Shown: piece by piece, positions 1-8,173 of the stretch | Numbering within the stretch: the first letter of the stretch is position 1 | Layout: each line of letters begins with the position of its first letter | Source of the DNA: Halomonas alimentaria | GTDB taxonomy: Bacteria > Pseudomonadota > Gammaproteobacteria > Pseudomonadales > Halomonadaceae | DNA length: 64,000 nucleotides | NCBI RefSeq assembly: GCF_009902005.1 | Contig: NZ_WUTT01000001.1 | Coordinates: 422,648 to 486,647, forward strand | Reading direction: 5' to 3' | Program-made: the position numbers and the translations under genes | The notes under the pieces: generated by a model | Databases searched by the model: none | The model's input: the letters and a program-made list of their open reading frames with translations, nothing else | What the model was told of the DNA's origin: nothing

Positions 1-7
1 TATGGGT

Positions 8-35
8 TGATAGCTAACCAAGTTAGGGCTAGTGT
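8..35 (+). promoter_or_regulatory. Candidate early promoter with overlapping operator
   Basis: A TTGATA box at 8-13 and TAGTGT at 30-35 (16-bp spacer) precede the ner-like gene. Between them lies an imperfect inverted repeat, TAGCTAAC (11-18) against GTTAGGGCTA (22-31), a typical place for a repressor or Ner operator. The promoter boxes are weak matches and the regulator is unknown, so this is only a candidate. Confidence 0.3.
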
Positions 36-88
36 TTATGGCAAGTGCCAGGTTAGACACGCCAGAAAAACGCCACCGAGGTGACGCC

Positions 89-445
89 ATGAAGCCCGAC
101 ATTCCACGGAACCCCCATCAGCGCTGGGAATGGATCAAGTACCAGCTGCGTAGCAAGGGATCCAGCCTCAGCCGGTTGGCTGGTGAGCTGGAGGTGTCGG
201 GTAGTGCCGTGCAGCTAGCCAAGTACGTCCCATACCCAAGAATGGAGCGAGCGATCGCAAAGAAGTTGTCTCTGGCGCCGACTCAGATTTGGCCAGAGCG
301 CTGGAATGCCGACGGCACTCCGGCACGGCAGCGGCCCAATCGCGCGGAAAAGCGTGCCAGCACCACTTCATCTTCGCGCCGCTATTCCGCACAGGATAGC
401 GACTCTAACGCTATCGCGCACCGTCAATTGGCGCGGGAGGCGTGA
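89..445 (+). CDS. ner: Ner-like winged helix-turn-helix regulator
   Basis: This 118-residue protein has the Ner/Nlp (SfsB) signature in its first 75 residues: a PHQRWEWIKYQLRSKG segment, then a helix-turn-helix (SLSRLAGELEVSGSAVQ) and a terminal IWPERW. In Mu, Ner represses early and repressor transcription at the phage left end. The ATG at 89 is chosen over one at 32 because GAGGTGA (78-84) sits upstream and the family motif begins right after it. Residues after about 80 are a basic, Ser-rich tail longer than in Mu Ner. The tail-coding DNA holds a perfect 7-bp inverted repeat (395-401 with 409-415). Confidence 0.85.
   Translation: MKPDIPRNPHQRWEWIKYQLRSKGSSLSRLAGELEVSGSAVQLAKYVPYPRMERAIAKKLSLAPTQIWPERWNADGTPARQRPNRAEKRASTTSSSRRYSAQDSDSNAIAHRQLAREA
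395..415. repeat. Inverted repeat GATAGCG-N7-CGCTATC inside the ner tail
   Basis: GATAGCG at 395-401 and CGCTATC at 409-415 are perfect 7-bp arms around a 7-bp spacer. The dyad lies just before the next early gene and could be an operator or a chance palindrome. Confidence 0.45.
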
Positions 446-447
446 CC

Positions 448-885
448 ATGAGACGTGTCAACGATACCGAAACGCTTGACCTCTTCGAGGTACCGCGCCC
501 GGTGATCCCAACTCCGGGATGCGGCAACTATGCCGCCCTGGTGAGCGAGCTTGTGGGAGAGGTGCTCAAGGACACACCGGCGGATCGCCATGAGATCGCC
601 GCCCAGATGAGCCGCCTCTCCGGCGATGACGTCTCCAAGCACATGCTAGACGCCTGGAGCTCTCCTGCTCGGGTCGATCACAACATCCCCCTTTACCGCG
701 TGCCCCTGCTCGAGGAGGTGTGCCACAGCCATGCCTTCACCGACTGGCTGGTGCACCAGCGCGGCGGGCGCGTGGCCTATGGTCGCGAAGCGCTGGCGGC
801 CGAGTACGGCAAGCGCCAGAGGATGATGGACCAGCTCAAGGCCGATATGCGCGAGCTGAAGCGGCTGATGGGAGAAGAGGAATGA
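448..885 (+). CDS. Early phage protein of unknown function
   Basis: A 145-residue soluble protein between ner and the transposase, where transposable phages often carry a small early gene. No catalytic motif is visible. The C-terminal 35 residues are a charged, probably coiled helix (GKRQRMMDQLKADMRELKRL). The ATG at 448 follows GGGAGG at 435-440; an in-frame GTG at 442 is the alternative. It overlaps the transposase start by ATGA, indicating translational coupling. Confidence 0.7.
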   Translation: MRRVNDTETLDLFEVPRPVIPTPGCGNYAALVSELVGEVLKDTPADRHEIAAQMSRLSGDDVSKHMLDAWSSPARVDHNIPLYRVPLLEEVCHSHAFTDWLVHQRGGRVAYGREALAAEYGKRQRMMDQLKADMRELKRLMGEEE

Positions 886-2963
886 ACTGCCAGACCTCCA
901 ATCTCACCCGCGGGTGGTACACCGCCAGGGAGCTGGCCGGGCTGCCCGGCATGCCCGGCACCGATCGCGGCGTGAAGAAGGCTGCGGAACGCGAAGGCTG
1001 GGAAGGCCAACGTCGTCTCGGAACCAAGGCCCTGGAGTACGCCTTCGCCGTGCTGCCGGCGGAGACCCAGCAAGCGCTGATCGCCCGCAGTGTGGGCCAT
1101 GGCGCGCCTGAGCCCGAGAACACCGAGCCCGCCGCAGAAGCTCAGCCAGCCGCGGTCGACACCCTGCGCCTCACCGATACCCAGCGCCGGGTGATGAGTG
1201 CCCGGGTCGCCTTCGTGCGCGAGATCGAGCGCATGAGCCAGCTGGTCAGCCAGCAGCAGGCCATCGAGACGTTAGTCGCCCTGGCCAAGGCCGGTGATCT
1301 AACGCCTTACCTCGCCGAACGTGTGGTGGTCGCCAACGACCGCAAGAGCGAGACCCGCACCCTTAGCGAGCGCACCCTCAAGCGTTGGGTTTCCGCCTTC
1401 AGGAAGGAGGGCGAGCGCGGCCTGGCGCCCAAGCGTCGCAAGGCGGACATGAGCATGCCGCCCTGGGCGGGGGAGTTCCTCAAGCGCTACCAGCGCCCGC
1501 AGAAGCCCAGCGTCGAGGCCGCCTACCAGCAGCTGGTCGAGCAGACCGAAGGCCCTCACCCCAGCATCCACCAGGTGCGCCGCTTCCTCGCCAAGCTCAG
1601 CCCCGAGGCCCGCGAGCGCGGCCGCATGGGCCCCCGCGAGCTCAAGGCCCTGCAGCCGTTCAAGCGCCGCAAGACCGAGCACCTGCTGCCCAACGACGTG
1701 TGGGTGGCCGACGGCCACACCTTCGATGCCGAGGTGATCAACCCGCTGACCGGCCAGGCCTTCCGCCCCGAGGTCACGATGATCATCGACTGGGCCACCC
1801 GCCGCATCGTCGGCTTCGCCATCAACCTCGCCGAGTCGACCCTCGCCACCCTGGACGCCCTGCGCGACGCCGTCAGCCGCGTCGGCATGTTCAACCTCTT
1901 CTACGTCGACAACGGCTCCGGCTTCGATAACGCCAGCGTCTATGAGGTGGTCGATCGTCTCGGCGGCACCATCACTCACTCGCTGCCCTACAACTCTCAG
2001 GCCCGCGGCGTCATCGAGCGTCCGCACCAGAGCATTCTGGTGAAGCTCGCCCGCGAGATGCCCAGCTATATCGGCGCCGACATGGACCCCGAGGCCGCCA
2101 ATCGCGTGCACAAGCTCTCGCGCAAGGCGATCAAGGAAGGCCTCAAACCGGCGATGATCCCCACCTTCCAGGAGTTCTACGACCGGCTGAATGCCGCCCT
2201 GGATGCCTACAACTATCGGCCGCATTCCGCGCTGCCCAAGATCCGCGACCTGGAGACCGGCCAGCGTCGCCACCAGAGCACCATGGAGGCCTGGAAGAGC
2301 GCCGAGGCCGAGGGCTTCGAGGCGCTGACTGCGCCCGCTGATGTCATCGCCTCGCTGATGCGCCCGCAGGAGATCCGCAAGACCCACCGCGGCGAGGTGC
2401 GCTTCGCCGGTGGCCTCTACTTCCTGCGCGAGCTGGCCGACTTCCACGGCGACGAGGTGAAGGTGGCGTGGGACTACCGCGACGTCAGCCGCGTGGGCGT
2501 GTTCACCCTGGAGGGTGAGTGGATCGGCGAGGCTCTGCTCGACGGCAACGCCACCCCGGCGATGCCCGCCAGCATGATCCAGCGCGCCGCCGACAAGCGC
2601 GAGGCCGGCCAGCTCAACCGCCTGGTCAAGAAAGCCAAGACCATCACCGGCCAGGACGTCGAGATCCGCACCCTCGAGCCGGCCACCGAGAGCACCTATG
2701 ACGATCGCCGCCTCGAGGCCGGCCGGGCCAAGGCCCGTGAGCTGGCCGCACCCCAGGCGGAGCGCTTCGAGATCCCCCGCGACCCCACCCAACGTTACCG
2801 CCTGTGGCAACAGCTGGACGCGCGTCAGCGCGCCGGCGAGGTGCTCGGCGAGCAGGAGAAGACGTGGTGGGCGAGCTACCCGAAGACGACAGGATTCCGC
2901 GCCATCCAGCGCGTGATGGATGCCGAGGGACGGCAATCCCCCGGCACCCGGCGGGCCATGTAA
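882..2963 (+). CDS. A: MuA-type DDE transposase
   Basis: A 693-residue transposase that cuts and joins phage ends for integration and replicative transposition. The N-terminal WYTARELAGLPGMPGTDRG segment matches the Mu-type DNA-binding domain. A helix-turn-helix region follows, then a retroviral-integrase-like core with Asp277 (VADGH), Asp343 (YVDNGSG) and Glu379 (GVIERPH). The C-terminal part (about 480-600) matches the Mu transposase beta-barrel, and the tail is charged as in the MuB/ClpX-contact region. Length is near MuA (663). The start overlaps the previous stop. All three acidic residues are present, so it should be active. Confidence 0.95.
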   Translation: MNCQTSNLTRGWYTARELAGLPGMPGTDRGVKKAAEREGWEGQRRLGTKALEYAFAVLPAETQQALIARSVGHGAPEPENTEPAAEAQPAAVDTLRLTDTQRRVMSARVAFVREIERMSQLVSQQQAIETLVALAKAGDLTPYLAERVVVANDRKSETRTLSERTLKRWVSAFRKEGERGLAPKRRKADMSMPPWAGEFLKRYQRPQKPSVEAAYQQLVEQTEGPHPSIHQVRRFLAKLSPEARERGRMGPRELKALQPFKRRKTEHLLPNDVWVADGHTFDAEVINPLTGQAFRPEVTMIIDWATRRIVGFAINLAESTLATLDALRDAVSRVGMFNLFYVDNGSGFDNASVYEVVDRLGGTITHSLPYNSQARGVIERPHQSILVKLAREMPSYIGADMDPEAANRVHKLSRKAIKEGLKPAMIPTFQEFYDRLNAALDAYNYRPHSALPKIRDLETGQRRHQSTMEAWKSAEAEGFEALTAPADVIASLMRPQEIRKTHRGEVRFAGGLYFLRELADFHGDEVKVAWDYRDVSRVGVFTLEGEWIGEALLDGNATPAMPASMIQRAADKREAGQLNRLVKKAKTITGQDVEIRTLEPATESTYDDRRLEAGRAKARELAAPQAERFEIPRDPTQRYRLWQQLDARQRAGEVLGEQEKTWWASYPKTTGFRAIQRVMDAEGRQSPGTRRAM
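1270..1304. repeat. CGTTAG/CTAACG inverted pair inside the transposase gene
   Basis: CGTTAG at 1270-1275 and CTAACG at 1299-1304 form 6-bp inverted arms separated by 23 bp. They use TTA and a GTTAG string that are uncommon in this GC-rich gene. This is the weakest of the paired GTTAG sites (see 5478, 11588 and 31159). Confidence 0.35.
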
Positions 2964-3001
2964 GCGCATGGCCCATGACACCCAAGCAAGTGAGGACTGA
3001 T

Positions 3002-3724
3002 ATGAGCGTCAACGCCATTGTACCACTGACCAACGTGGGCCTCCTGGCCACCGCCGTCGAGAACGTGATGAACCGGCCTCCCGAGCTGCCCGGGGTCGCG
3101 GTGATGTACGGCTTCAGCGGCCTGGGCAAGAGCCTGTCCGCCGCCTACACCGCCAACCTGCATCGCGCCTACTACCTGCAGTGCAGGGAATCTTTCACTC
3201 GCAAGGCCTTCGTGCAGGCGATGCTCCGCGAGATGGGCATCACCCCCATGAAGACGCTGAACGAGATGATCGACCAGGTCGCCGAGCAGCTCAGTCGGTC
3301 CGGCCGACCGCTGATCATCGATGACGTCCAGTACGTCATCGAGAAGAGCGCCGCCAACATCATCACCGACCTCTACGAGGCCAGTCAGGGCACCCTGGTG
3401 CTGATCGGCGAGGAACACGTGCCCACCGCCATGAGCAAGCGTCTGGAGCGCCTGCACAACCGGGTGCTGGAGTGGGTGCCGGCGCAGGAAGCCAGCCTCG
3501 ACGACGTGCAGCTGCTGGCCGAGAAGAGCTATCCCGACATCGAGATCGGCGCCGACCTGCTCGAGCGGGTCAACACTCGGGTGCGCGGCTGCCTGCGCCG
3601 GGTCGCGGTCAACCTCTACCAGATCCACAGCGAGGCCCTGGCCAACGGCTGGGCCCGTGTCGACCTCGCTACCTGGGGCGATCGCGACATCCACACCGGC
3701 CAAGCGCCGGCACGGAGGGGCTGA
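3002..3724 (+). CDS. B: MuB-type AAA+ ATPase, transposition target-capture protein
   Basis: A 240-residue ATPase with Walker A GFSGLGKS (residues 37-44) and Walker B LIIDD (104-108). It lies directly downstream of the transposase, as MuB/TniB partners do. Family members bind target DNA as filaments, stimulate the transposase and give target immunity. It is shorter than Mu B (312), lacking much of the N-terminal helix-turn-helix region, like the B proteins of D3112-type phages. The ATG at 3002 follows a GAGGA; an in-frame ATG at 2977 would add 8 residues. Confidence 0.9.
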   Translation: MSVNAIVPLTNVGLLATAVENVMNRPPELPGVAVMYGFSGLGKSLSAAYTANLHRAYYLQCRESFTRKAFVQAMLREMGITPMKTLNEMIDQVAEQLSRSGRPLIIDDVQYVIEKSAANIITDLYEASQGTLVLIGEEHVPTAMSKRLERLHNRVLEWVPAQEASLDDVQLLAEKSYPDIEIGADLLERVNTRVRGCLRRVAVNLYQIHSEALANGWARVDLATWGDRDIHTGQAPARRG

Positions 3725-3726
3725 GC

Positions 3727-4356
3727 ATGTCACGCAAGCCCGTCCATCTCGAGGCCCAGGGCCCCAAGGGAGACCGCCAGGCCATGTGGGAGACCCTGCG
3801 CTGCCTGCACCTGTCCGGCGAGCCGATCACCATCCGTGACGTATGGCTGGTGCTACCGCCCGAAACCCCCAGGGGCCGCGTGCGCGATTACCTGGTGGGC
3901 CTGGAGCGCGCCGGCTACCTGGAGCGCCTGGCGGAGCCCAGCAAGAGCGGCGAGGCGGTGCGCTATCGCCTGGCCCGCGACGTGGGCGTGGAAGCCCCGC
4001 GGGTCACCAAGCAAGGCCGCCACGTCACCCAGGGCCTGGCCCGCGAGCAGCTGTGGCGCACGCTCAAGATCCTCGGCGAGTTCAGCGCCGCCGAGCTGGC
4101 CGATGCCGCCAGCACGCACCGGGTGCCGGTAGCCGAGGCCAGTGCCGTCGAGTACTGCCACTACCTGGAGCGCGCCGGCTACCTGCGCCTGACCCGCCAG
4201 GCCGGCCCCGCCGTAGCCGCCCGCTATCGGCTGGTGCCCAGCCGCTGGAGCGGTCCGCGCCCGCCGATGATCCAGCGCGTCAAGCAGCTGTTCGACCCCA
4301 ACCTCGGCGAGGTGGTGTACAGCCGCGATCCCAGCGTGGAAGGAGGTGCCGAATGA
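3727..4356 (+). CDS. Tandem winged-helix phage protein
   Basis: A 209-residue protein with two similar winged-helix-like halves. Residues 15-80 end in YLVGLERAGYLERL and residues 105-165 end in YCHYLERAGYLRL, suggesting an internal duplication. It sits in the early operon between B and a second helix-turn-helix gene, so a DNA-binding accessory role is likely but unproven. GGAGG at 3714-3718 supports the ATG at 3727. The next gene overlaps by ATGA. Confidence 0.75.
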   Translation: MSRKPVHLEAQGPKGDRQAMWETLRCLHLSGEPITIRDVWLVLPPETPRGRVRDYLVGLERAGYLERLAEPSKSGEAVRYRLARDVGVEAPRVTKQGRHVTQGLAREQLWRTLKILGEFSAAELADAASTHRVPVAEASAVEYCHYLERAGYLRLTRQAGPAVAARYRLVPSRWSGPRPPMIQRVKQLFDPNLGEVVYSRDPSVEGGAE

Positions 4357-4754
4357 GTCCCCGCAACCCTCGTCCGGTGGATCTTTCCGCCTGGGGCCCC
4401 GAGCCGCCGCGCTGGATCCGCCTGCTGGCCAGCGAGGTGCAGGCCAGCAACCGCACCGAGGCCGGCAAGCGCATCGGCATCTCGCGCACCGCCGTGTCGC
4501 TGTGCCTGGCCAACAACTACTCCAGCCCCAGCACCGCCGGCATCGAGCGCCGTGTGCTGGCCGCCCTGGATGGCCGCGACTGCCCCGCCCAGGGCCAGCG
4601 CATCAGCGCCGAGGCCTGCCGCGAGTTCCGCGACCGTCCGGCTCCCACCCACAACCCCATGGCGATGCGCATCTGGCGCACCTGCCAGGGCTGCCCGCAC
4701 AACCCGAAGTGCGAGAACGGCCGCGGGCAGGACGCCAAGGGAGGTGAGTCATGA
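4353..4754 (+). CDS. Helix-turn-helix protein with C-terminal Cys cluster
   Basis: A 133-residue protein. Residues 35-65 form a Cro/LacI-like helix-turn-helix (AGKRIGISRTAVSLCLANN). The C-terminus carries CQGCPHNPKC, a probable metal-binding cluster. It overlaps both neighbours by ATGA, so it belongs to the early operon. The fold suggests a DNA-binding accessory or regulatory protein; its target is unknown. Confidence 0.75.
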   Translation: MSPRNPRPVDLSAWGPEPPRWIRLLASEVQASNRTEAGKRIGISRTAVSLCLANNYSSPSTAGIERRVLAALDGRDCPAQGQRISAEACREFRDRPAPTHNPMAMRIWRTCQGCPHNPKCENGRGQDAKGGES

Positions 4755-5071
4755 CCGATGCCGCTCTGATCCCGGGCCCATCACACCCGGACATGTTCGA
4801 TGACGAGAGCCCGATCATGCTCCCGCTCGATAAGCATCTGCAGGCTTACGAGGTGAGTGTGACCTACCTGGTTACCGAGCATGAGTCTCGCACTGTAGTC
4901 GTCGCCGCTCGGAACGAGGAAGAAGCGGCGCGGCTGGCTCAACAGCGGGTCGAGGATCACGCCTGCGAAGAAGATCACGACCACGACGTTGAGATGGTCA
5001 CGCTCCTTGATCGTCCCGCTAATGCTGCCGAAAAGCGAGCCTGGCTGGCTCGCGATGGAGGTGACCAATGA
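4751..5071 (+). CDS. Small acidic phage protein, unknown function
   Basis: A 106-residue acidic protein with a central beta-alpha unit (YEVSVTYLVTEHESRTVVVAARNEEEAARLAQQ) followed by a His/Asp/Glu-rich stretch (EEDHDHDVE). The strand-then-helix pattern resembles small DpnD/PcfM-like regulatory domains, but I cannot assign it. It is coupled to both neighbours by 4-bp overlaps. Confidence 0.65.
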   Translation: MTDAALIPGPSHPDMFDDESPIMLPLDKHLQAYEVSVTYLVTEHESRTVVVAARNEEEAARLAQQRVEDHACEEDHDHDVEMVTLLDRPANAAEKRAWLARDGGDQ

Positions 5072-5679
5072 CCATCCGTGGCATCTGCCCCGAGTGTGGG
5101 CTCTCCGCCGAGCTGGCGGCGTTCGTCACCCAGGGCGAGCACAACCAGGCGCTGGCCGCCGCGCTGGAGATCCCCGCCATCCTCGGCCCGCGCGTGGTGC
5201 GCTACCTCGGCCTGCACCGGCCGCCCAGCCGGGCGCTGGCCGGGGCCAAGGCGGTGCGCCTGCTCACCGAGCTGCGCGACGTGATCGTCAGTGGTCGCAT
5301 CGAGCGCAAGGGCGTCAGCCGCCCGGCGCCTCTGCAGGCGTGGATCGCCGCCCTGGACAAGCTCCTGGAGCGCCCGCCCAGCAAGCTACCGCTCTCCGGC
5401 CACGGCTACCTGTTCGAGATCGTCGCCAGCGAGGCCGACCGGCTCGACGCCGAGGCCGAGAAGCGCAAGGAAGAGGCCGTTAGAAGCGGGGCCAGCACGC
5501 CGCCTTCTAACGCCGTGCGCGAGCGCTCCACCGAGGACGTACTCGCCGAGCACCGCCGCCTGGCCGCCCAGGGCGGAAGGCCCCGGACCGGCGAGCAGGC
5601 AGCGGCCCCGCGCCGCGGCAAGCAATCCATCAGCCAACTGCTGGAGGGCGCGCCGCGCCCCGAGGAAGGCGAGTCATGA
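5068..5679 (+). CDS. Phage protein with N-terminal CPEC motif, unknown function
   Basis: A 203-residue protein opening with a CPECG half zinc-ribbon. A helical region to about residue 125 follows, then a Lys/Arg/Glu-rich, probably disordered tail. It lies in the early accessory block between Mu-type transposition and gemA genes. The linker around residues 138-149 is encoded by a GTTAGAAG/CTTCTAAC palindrome (5478-5512), which could be a small insertion tolerated in a flexible region. Function unknown. Confidence 0.7.
   Translation: MTIRGICPECGLSAELAAFVTQGEHNQALAAALEIPAILGPRVVRYLGLHRPPSRALAGAKAVRLLTELRDVIVSGRIERKGVSRPAPLQAWIAALDKLLERPPSKLPLSGHGYLFEIVASEADRLDAEAEKRKEEAVRSGASTPPSNAVRERSTEDVLAEHRRLAAQGGRPRTGEQAAAPRRGKQSISQLLEGAPRPEEGES
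5478..5512. repeat. Palindromic CGTTAGAAG / CTTCTAACG element
   Basis: CGTTAGAAG (5478-5486) and CTTCTAACG (5504-5512) are perfect 9-bp arms around 17 bp, inside the flexible linker of the surrounding gene. Related pairs occur at 11588-11622 and 31159-31183, and single GTTAGA motifs flank the cargo cassette at 19.4-21.0 kb. No poly-T tract follows, so it is not a terminator. Confidence 0.6.
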
Positions 5680-5969
5680 GCGAGCAACCCATCATCCGCA
5701 ACCCCTACCAGGCGCCGCGCATCGCCTACCAGCCGCGCTACGCCTGCCCCCAGTGCGGCCCGCTGGGCAGCAACGAGTTCACCCTCGACCACCGCTGTGC
5801 CGACTGCAACCGCCCGGTGCTGGCCATCCGCAAGCTCGGCGAGCGCCACGACCGCGACATGGTCAGCCTGCCGCGCCGCGACCTGGAGCTGATCATTGAG
5901 CACTGCGGCTGCGCCTACACCCATACCGCCCTGAGTGAACTGCTGGAGGCCCATCATGCGGACCTATAG
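5676..5969 (+). CDS. Zinc-ribbon-like phage protein
   Basis: A 97-residue protein with two cysteine pairs (CPQC and CADC, about 18 residues apart), a probable zinc ribbon, then a helical C-terminus (LPRRDLELIIEHCGC). It starts in an ATGA overlap with the preceding gene. A nucleic-acid or protein contact role is plausible; no specific function can be assigned. Confidence 0.7.
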   Translation: MSEQPIIRNPYQAPRIAYQPRYACPQCGPLGSNEFTLDHRCADCNRPVLAIRKLGERHDRDMVSLPRRDLELIIEHCGCAYTHTALSELLEAHHADL

Positions 5970-6366
5970 CGACGCCACCCTCGAGCACTACGCCGACCGC
6001 TTCATCGCCCTGCGCCTGGCGCGACACGGCGTCACCCTCGAGCAGTACCTGGCCAACCCGGCGCGCTTCGAGCGCCTGGCCCTGGAGCCCGAGCCCCCTC
6101 TGCCCGCCCAGCAGGCCGCCGCCCTGCGCCTGTGGTGGGCCTGGGATACCGGCCTGGCCCCTGCCGGGGCCAGCACCGCACCCACGGCGCTGCCCGCCAA
6201 CTACCAGTGCTGGCGCGAGCTGATCGCCCAGTGGCGCCACGCCGAAGCCACCGTGGAGCGCGACATCGCCCATCTACCGCGCCGCAACGGCGCCTTCATC
6301 GAACCGCTGCATCACCACCGCTTCCCGCGCGGTGGCCAATCCGACTTCACCAAGCGAGGAGCCTGA
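5956..6366 (+). CDS. Phage protein of unknown function
   Basis: A 136-residue, mostly helical protein rich in aromatic residues (LRLWWAWD) with a basic, His-rich tail. The ATG at 5956 is chosen because GGAGG lies at 5944-5948 and the overlap with the previous gene stays short. No family recognised; it belongs to the early operon. Confidence 0.65.
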   Translation: MRTYSDATLEHYADRFIALRLARHGVTLEQYLANPARFERLALEPEPPLPAQQAAALRLWWAWDTGLAPAGASTAPTALPANYQCWRELIAQWRHAEATVERDIAHLPRRNGAFIEPLHHHRFPRGGQSDFTKRGA

Positions 6367-6368
6367 CC

Positions 6369-6998
6369 ATGAACGCCAAGACCCCCATCGCCGACAGCGT
6401 GCCCGAGGGCTTCCGCCAGGACGCCAAGGGCCGGCTGGTACCCGAGGACCAGATCAAGGAGGTCGACAAGCTGCGCGACGAGTTCGTGCTCTCCATCGTC
6501 GACCGCGCCTGCGAGCTGCGTGACGAGCTGCGCGACTTCAAGGGCGACGTCTTTTCCGAGATCGAGGCCTTCGTCGAGACCAGCGCCCAGGAGTACGACG
6601 TCCAGATCGGCGGCAAGAAGGGCAACGTGCAGCTCACCAGCTTCGACGGCCAGTACAAGGTGATCCGCGCCATCCAGGAGCACATCACCTTCGACGAGCG
6701 CCTGCAGGCCGCCAAGGGGCTGATCGACGAGTGCCTCAAGGAGTGGACCGCCGACGCCCGGCCCGAGATCGCCACCATCGTCCAGGACGCCTTCCGCGTG
6801 GACAGCGCCGGCAACATCCGCACCGGTCAGGTGCTCGGTCTACGCCGGCTCAACATCCAGGACCCGCGATGGCTGCGGGCCATGGATGCCATCGCCGACG
6901 CCGTGCAGGTCACCGGCTCCAAGAGCTACGTGCGCGTCTACAAGCGCGACGAGAACGGCCGCTACCTGCCCATCAGCCTGAACATCGCCGACGTGTGA
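6369..6998 (+). CDS. DUF3164 family phage protein
   Basis: A 209-residue protein matching DUF3164, a conserved early gene of Mu-like phages. Recognisable are the N-terminal EGFRQDAKGRLVPEDQIKEVD, the middle GKKGNVQLTSFDGQYKV and the C-terminal RWLRAMDAIADAVQ followed by SYVRVY. The biochemical role is unknown; it usually lies between the B gene and gemA, as here. Confidence 0.88.
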   Translation: MNAKTPIADSVPEGFRQDAKGRLVPEDQIKEVDKLRDEFVLSIVDRACELRDELRDFKGDVFSEIEAFVETSAQEYDVQIGGKKGNVQLTSFDGQYKVIRAIQEHITFDERLQAAKGLIDECLKEWTADARPEIATIVQDAFRVDSAGNIRTGQVLGLRRLNIQDPRWLRAMDAIADAVQVTGSKSYVRVYKRDENGRYLPISLNIADV

Positions 6999-7009
6999 GG
7001 AGGTGTGAC

Positions 7010-7249
7010 ATGAGCACCGCAACCCTGGGGCCCACCGGGCCCCGCTGCACCATCACCATCGAGCAGGGCGAGGCCGGCGTCATCGTCGCCGCCGAGTTTG
7101 GCGAGGCGCTGGACTTCCGCGAGCCCATGCTCACCCAGGCCCTGGCGATGCACGGCGTCGATGCCATCAACCGTCAGCTCGCCGACCTGCGCGAGATCGC
7201 CGAGGCCAGCGGCCAGCCGCTGCACCCCACCCGTGCCTACAACCACTGA
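7010..7249 (+). CDS. Small conserved phage protein
   Basis: A 79-residue protein beginning with a beta-rich region (CTITIEQGEAGVIVAAEFG) and ending in a helix. GGAGG at 6999-7003 supports the start. It resembles small proteins next to DUF3164 genes in other transposable prophages. Function unknown. Confidence 0.65.
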   Translation: MSTATLGPTGPRCTITIEQGEAGVIVAAEFGEALDFREPMLTQALAMHGVDAINRQLADLREIAEASGQPLHPTRAYNH

Positions 7250-7259
7250 GGTGACCGCG

Positions 7260-7451
7260 ATGAACGAGGTGGCACTGCGTTGGAGCTCGCGCAAGTTCTG
7301 GGCCGCCATGGTCTGGCAGACGGTGCTGGTGTGGCTGCTGGCCACCGGCCGGCTGCCGGTCGCGGCCTTCGAGTCGCTCACCTGGTTGCTGCTGGGCGGG
7401 TACTTCGTCGGCAACATCGGCCAGAAATGGCTGCTCAAGGGGGAATCATGA
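7260..7451 (+). CDS. Small inner-membrane phage protein
   Basis: A 63-residue protein with two hydrophobic segments (about residues 15-30 and 36-52) and a short C-terminal basic end, so probably a two-span inner-membrane protein. A role in membrane modification or exclusion is possible but not shown. The next gene overlaps by ATGA. Confidence 0.65.
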   Translation: MNEVALRWSSRKFWAAMVWQTVLVWLLATGRLPVAAFESLTWLLLGGYFVGNIGQKWLLKGES

Positions 7452-7669
7452 ACGAGCCGATCCTGATCCGCGTGCGGCTCAGCACGCAGACCTACACCGC
7501 CAGCGCCGCCGGCAAGCGCGCCAGCGCCACCGCCGGGCACCGCCAGGCCGCCGAGCGGCTGGCCGAAAAGCTGGCCGAGCCCGGCACCTGCGAGCTGTGC
7601 TTCGCCGGCATCGACAACAGCGACCCGGCCCGGGCGGTGCACTGCTACAAGCTCTATCCCAACCCGTAA
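7448..7669 (+). CDS. Small phage protein, unknown function
   Basis: A 73-residue protein with a basic, Ala-rich middle (GKRASATAGHRQAAERLAEK) and a C-terminal CELCF plus a later Cys. It overlaps the preceding membrane protein by 4 bp. No function can be assigned. Confidence 0.6.
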   Translation: MNEPILIRVRLSTQTYTASAAGKRASATAGHRQAAERLAEKLAEPGTCELCFAGIDNSDPARAVHCYKLYPNP

Positions 7670-7681
7670 CCGCGAAACGCC

Positions 7682-7698
7682 CGGCTCTCGCGAAGAGC
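7682..7698. terminator. Stem-loop between early accessory genes and gemA
   Basis: GGCTCT and AGAGCC form a 6-bp stem with a 5-nt loop in the 87-bp gap before gemA. No T-tract follows, so it may be a pause, attenuator or RNA-processing site rather than a full terminator. Confidence 0.3.
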
Positions 7699-7756
7699 CA
7701 GGCGTCGTCCGGCGGTGGTGCGCCGGGCCTGATGAGCAGCCAACCAGGAGCCACCC

Positions 7757-8173
7757 ATGATCAGCAAAGGCAAGCTCGCCCAGATTCATATCGCCAAGGC
7801 CCAGCTCGGCCTCAGCGATGACGAGTACCGGGCGATTCTGGCGCGCACCGCCGGGGTGAGCAGTGCCAAACAGCTCACCAACCGCAACGTCGGCAACGTG
7901 CTCCACGAGTTCCGCCGCCTGGGCTTCGTGCCCAAGCCGGCCAAGAAGGCCGGGCGCAAGGCGCCGCGGCCACCGCGCAGCCGCGCCCGGGTCATGGACA
8001 AGATCGAGGCCATGCTGGCCGAGGCCGGCCGCCCCTGGGGCTACGCCGATGGCATGGCCCGGCACATGTTCCAGGTCGAGCGGGTCGATTGGCTCGACGA
8101 CGACCAGCTCCAGCGGCTGATGCAGGCGCTGATCATCGATGCCAAGCGGCACGCGAGGTACCCCGATGAGTGA
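7757..8173 (+). CDS. gemA: GemA-family regulatory protein (DUF1018)
   Basis: A 138-residue protein with the GemA/Mu gp16 hallmark at its N-terminus (KGKLAQIHIAKAQLGLSDDE then YRAILARTAGVSSAKQLT). The C-terminal half contains AGRPWGYADGMA, also typical of the family. In Mu, gemA modulates host gene expression and DNA topology in early infection. It overlaps the following mor gene by 8 bp. Confidence 0.9.
   Translation: MISKGKLAQIHIAKAQLGLSDDEYRAILARTAGVSSAKQLTNRNVGNVLHEFRRLGFVPKPAKKAGRKAPRPPRSRARVMDKIEAMLAEAGRPWGYADGMARHMFQVERVDWLDDDQLQRLMQALIIDAKRHARYPDE

Noticed and set aside
1299..2981. 560-codon antisense frame over the transposase gene
   Set aside because: Composition typical of the reverse strand of a GC-rich gene, and MuA is certain on the plus strand.
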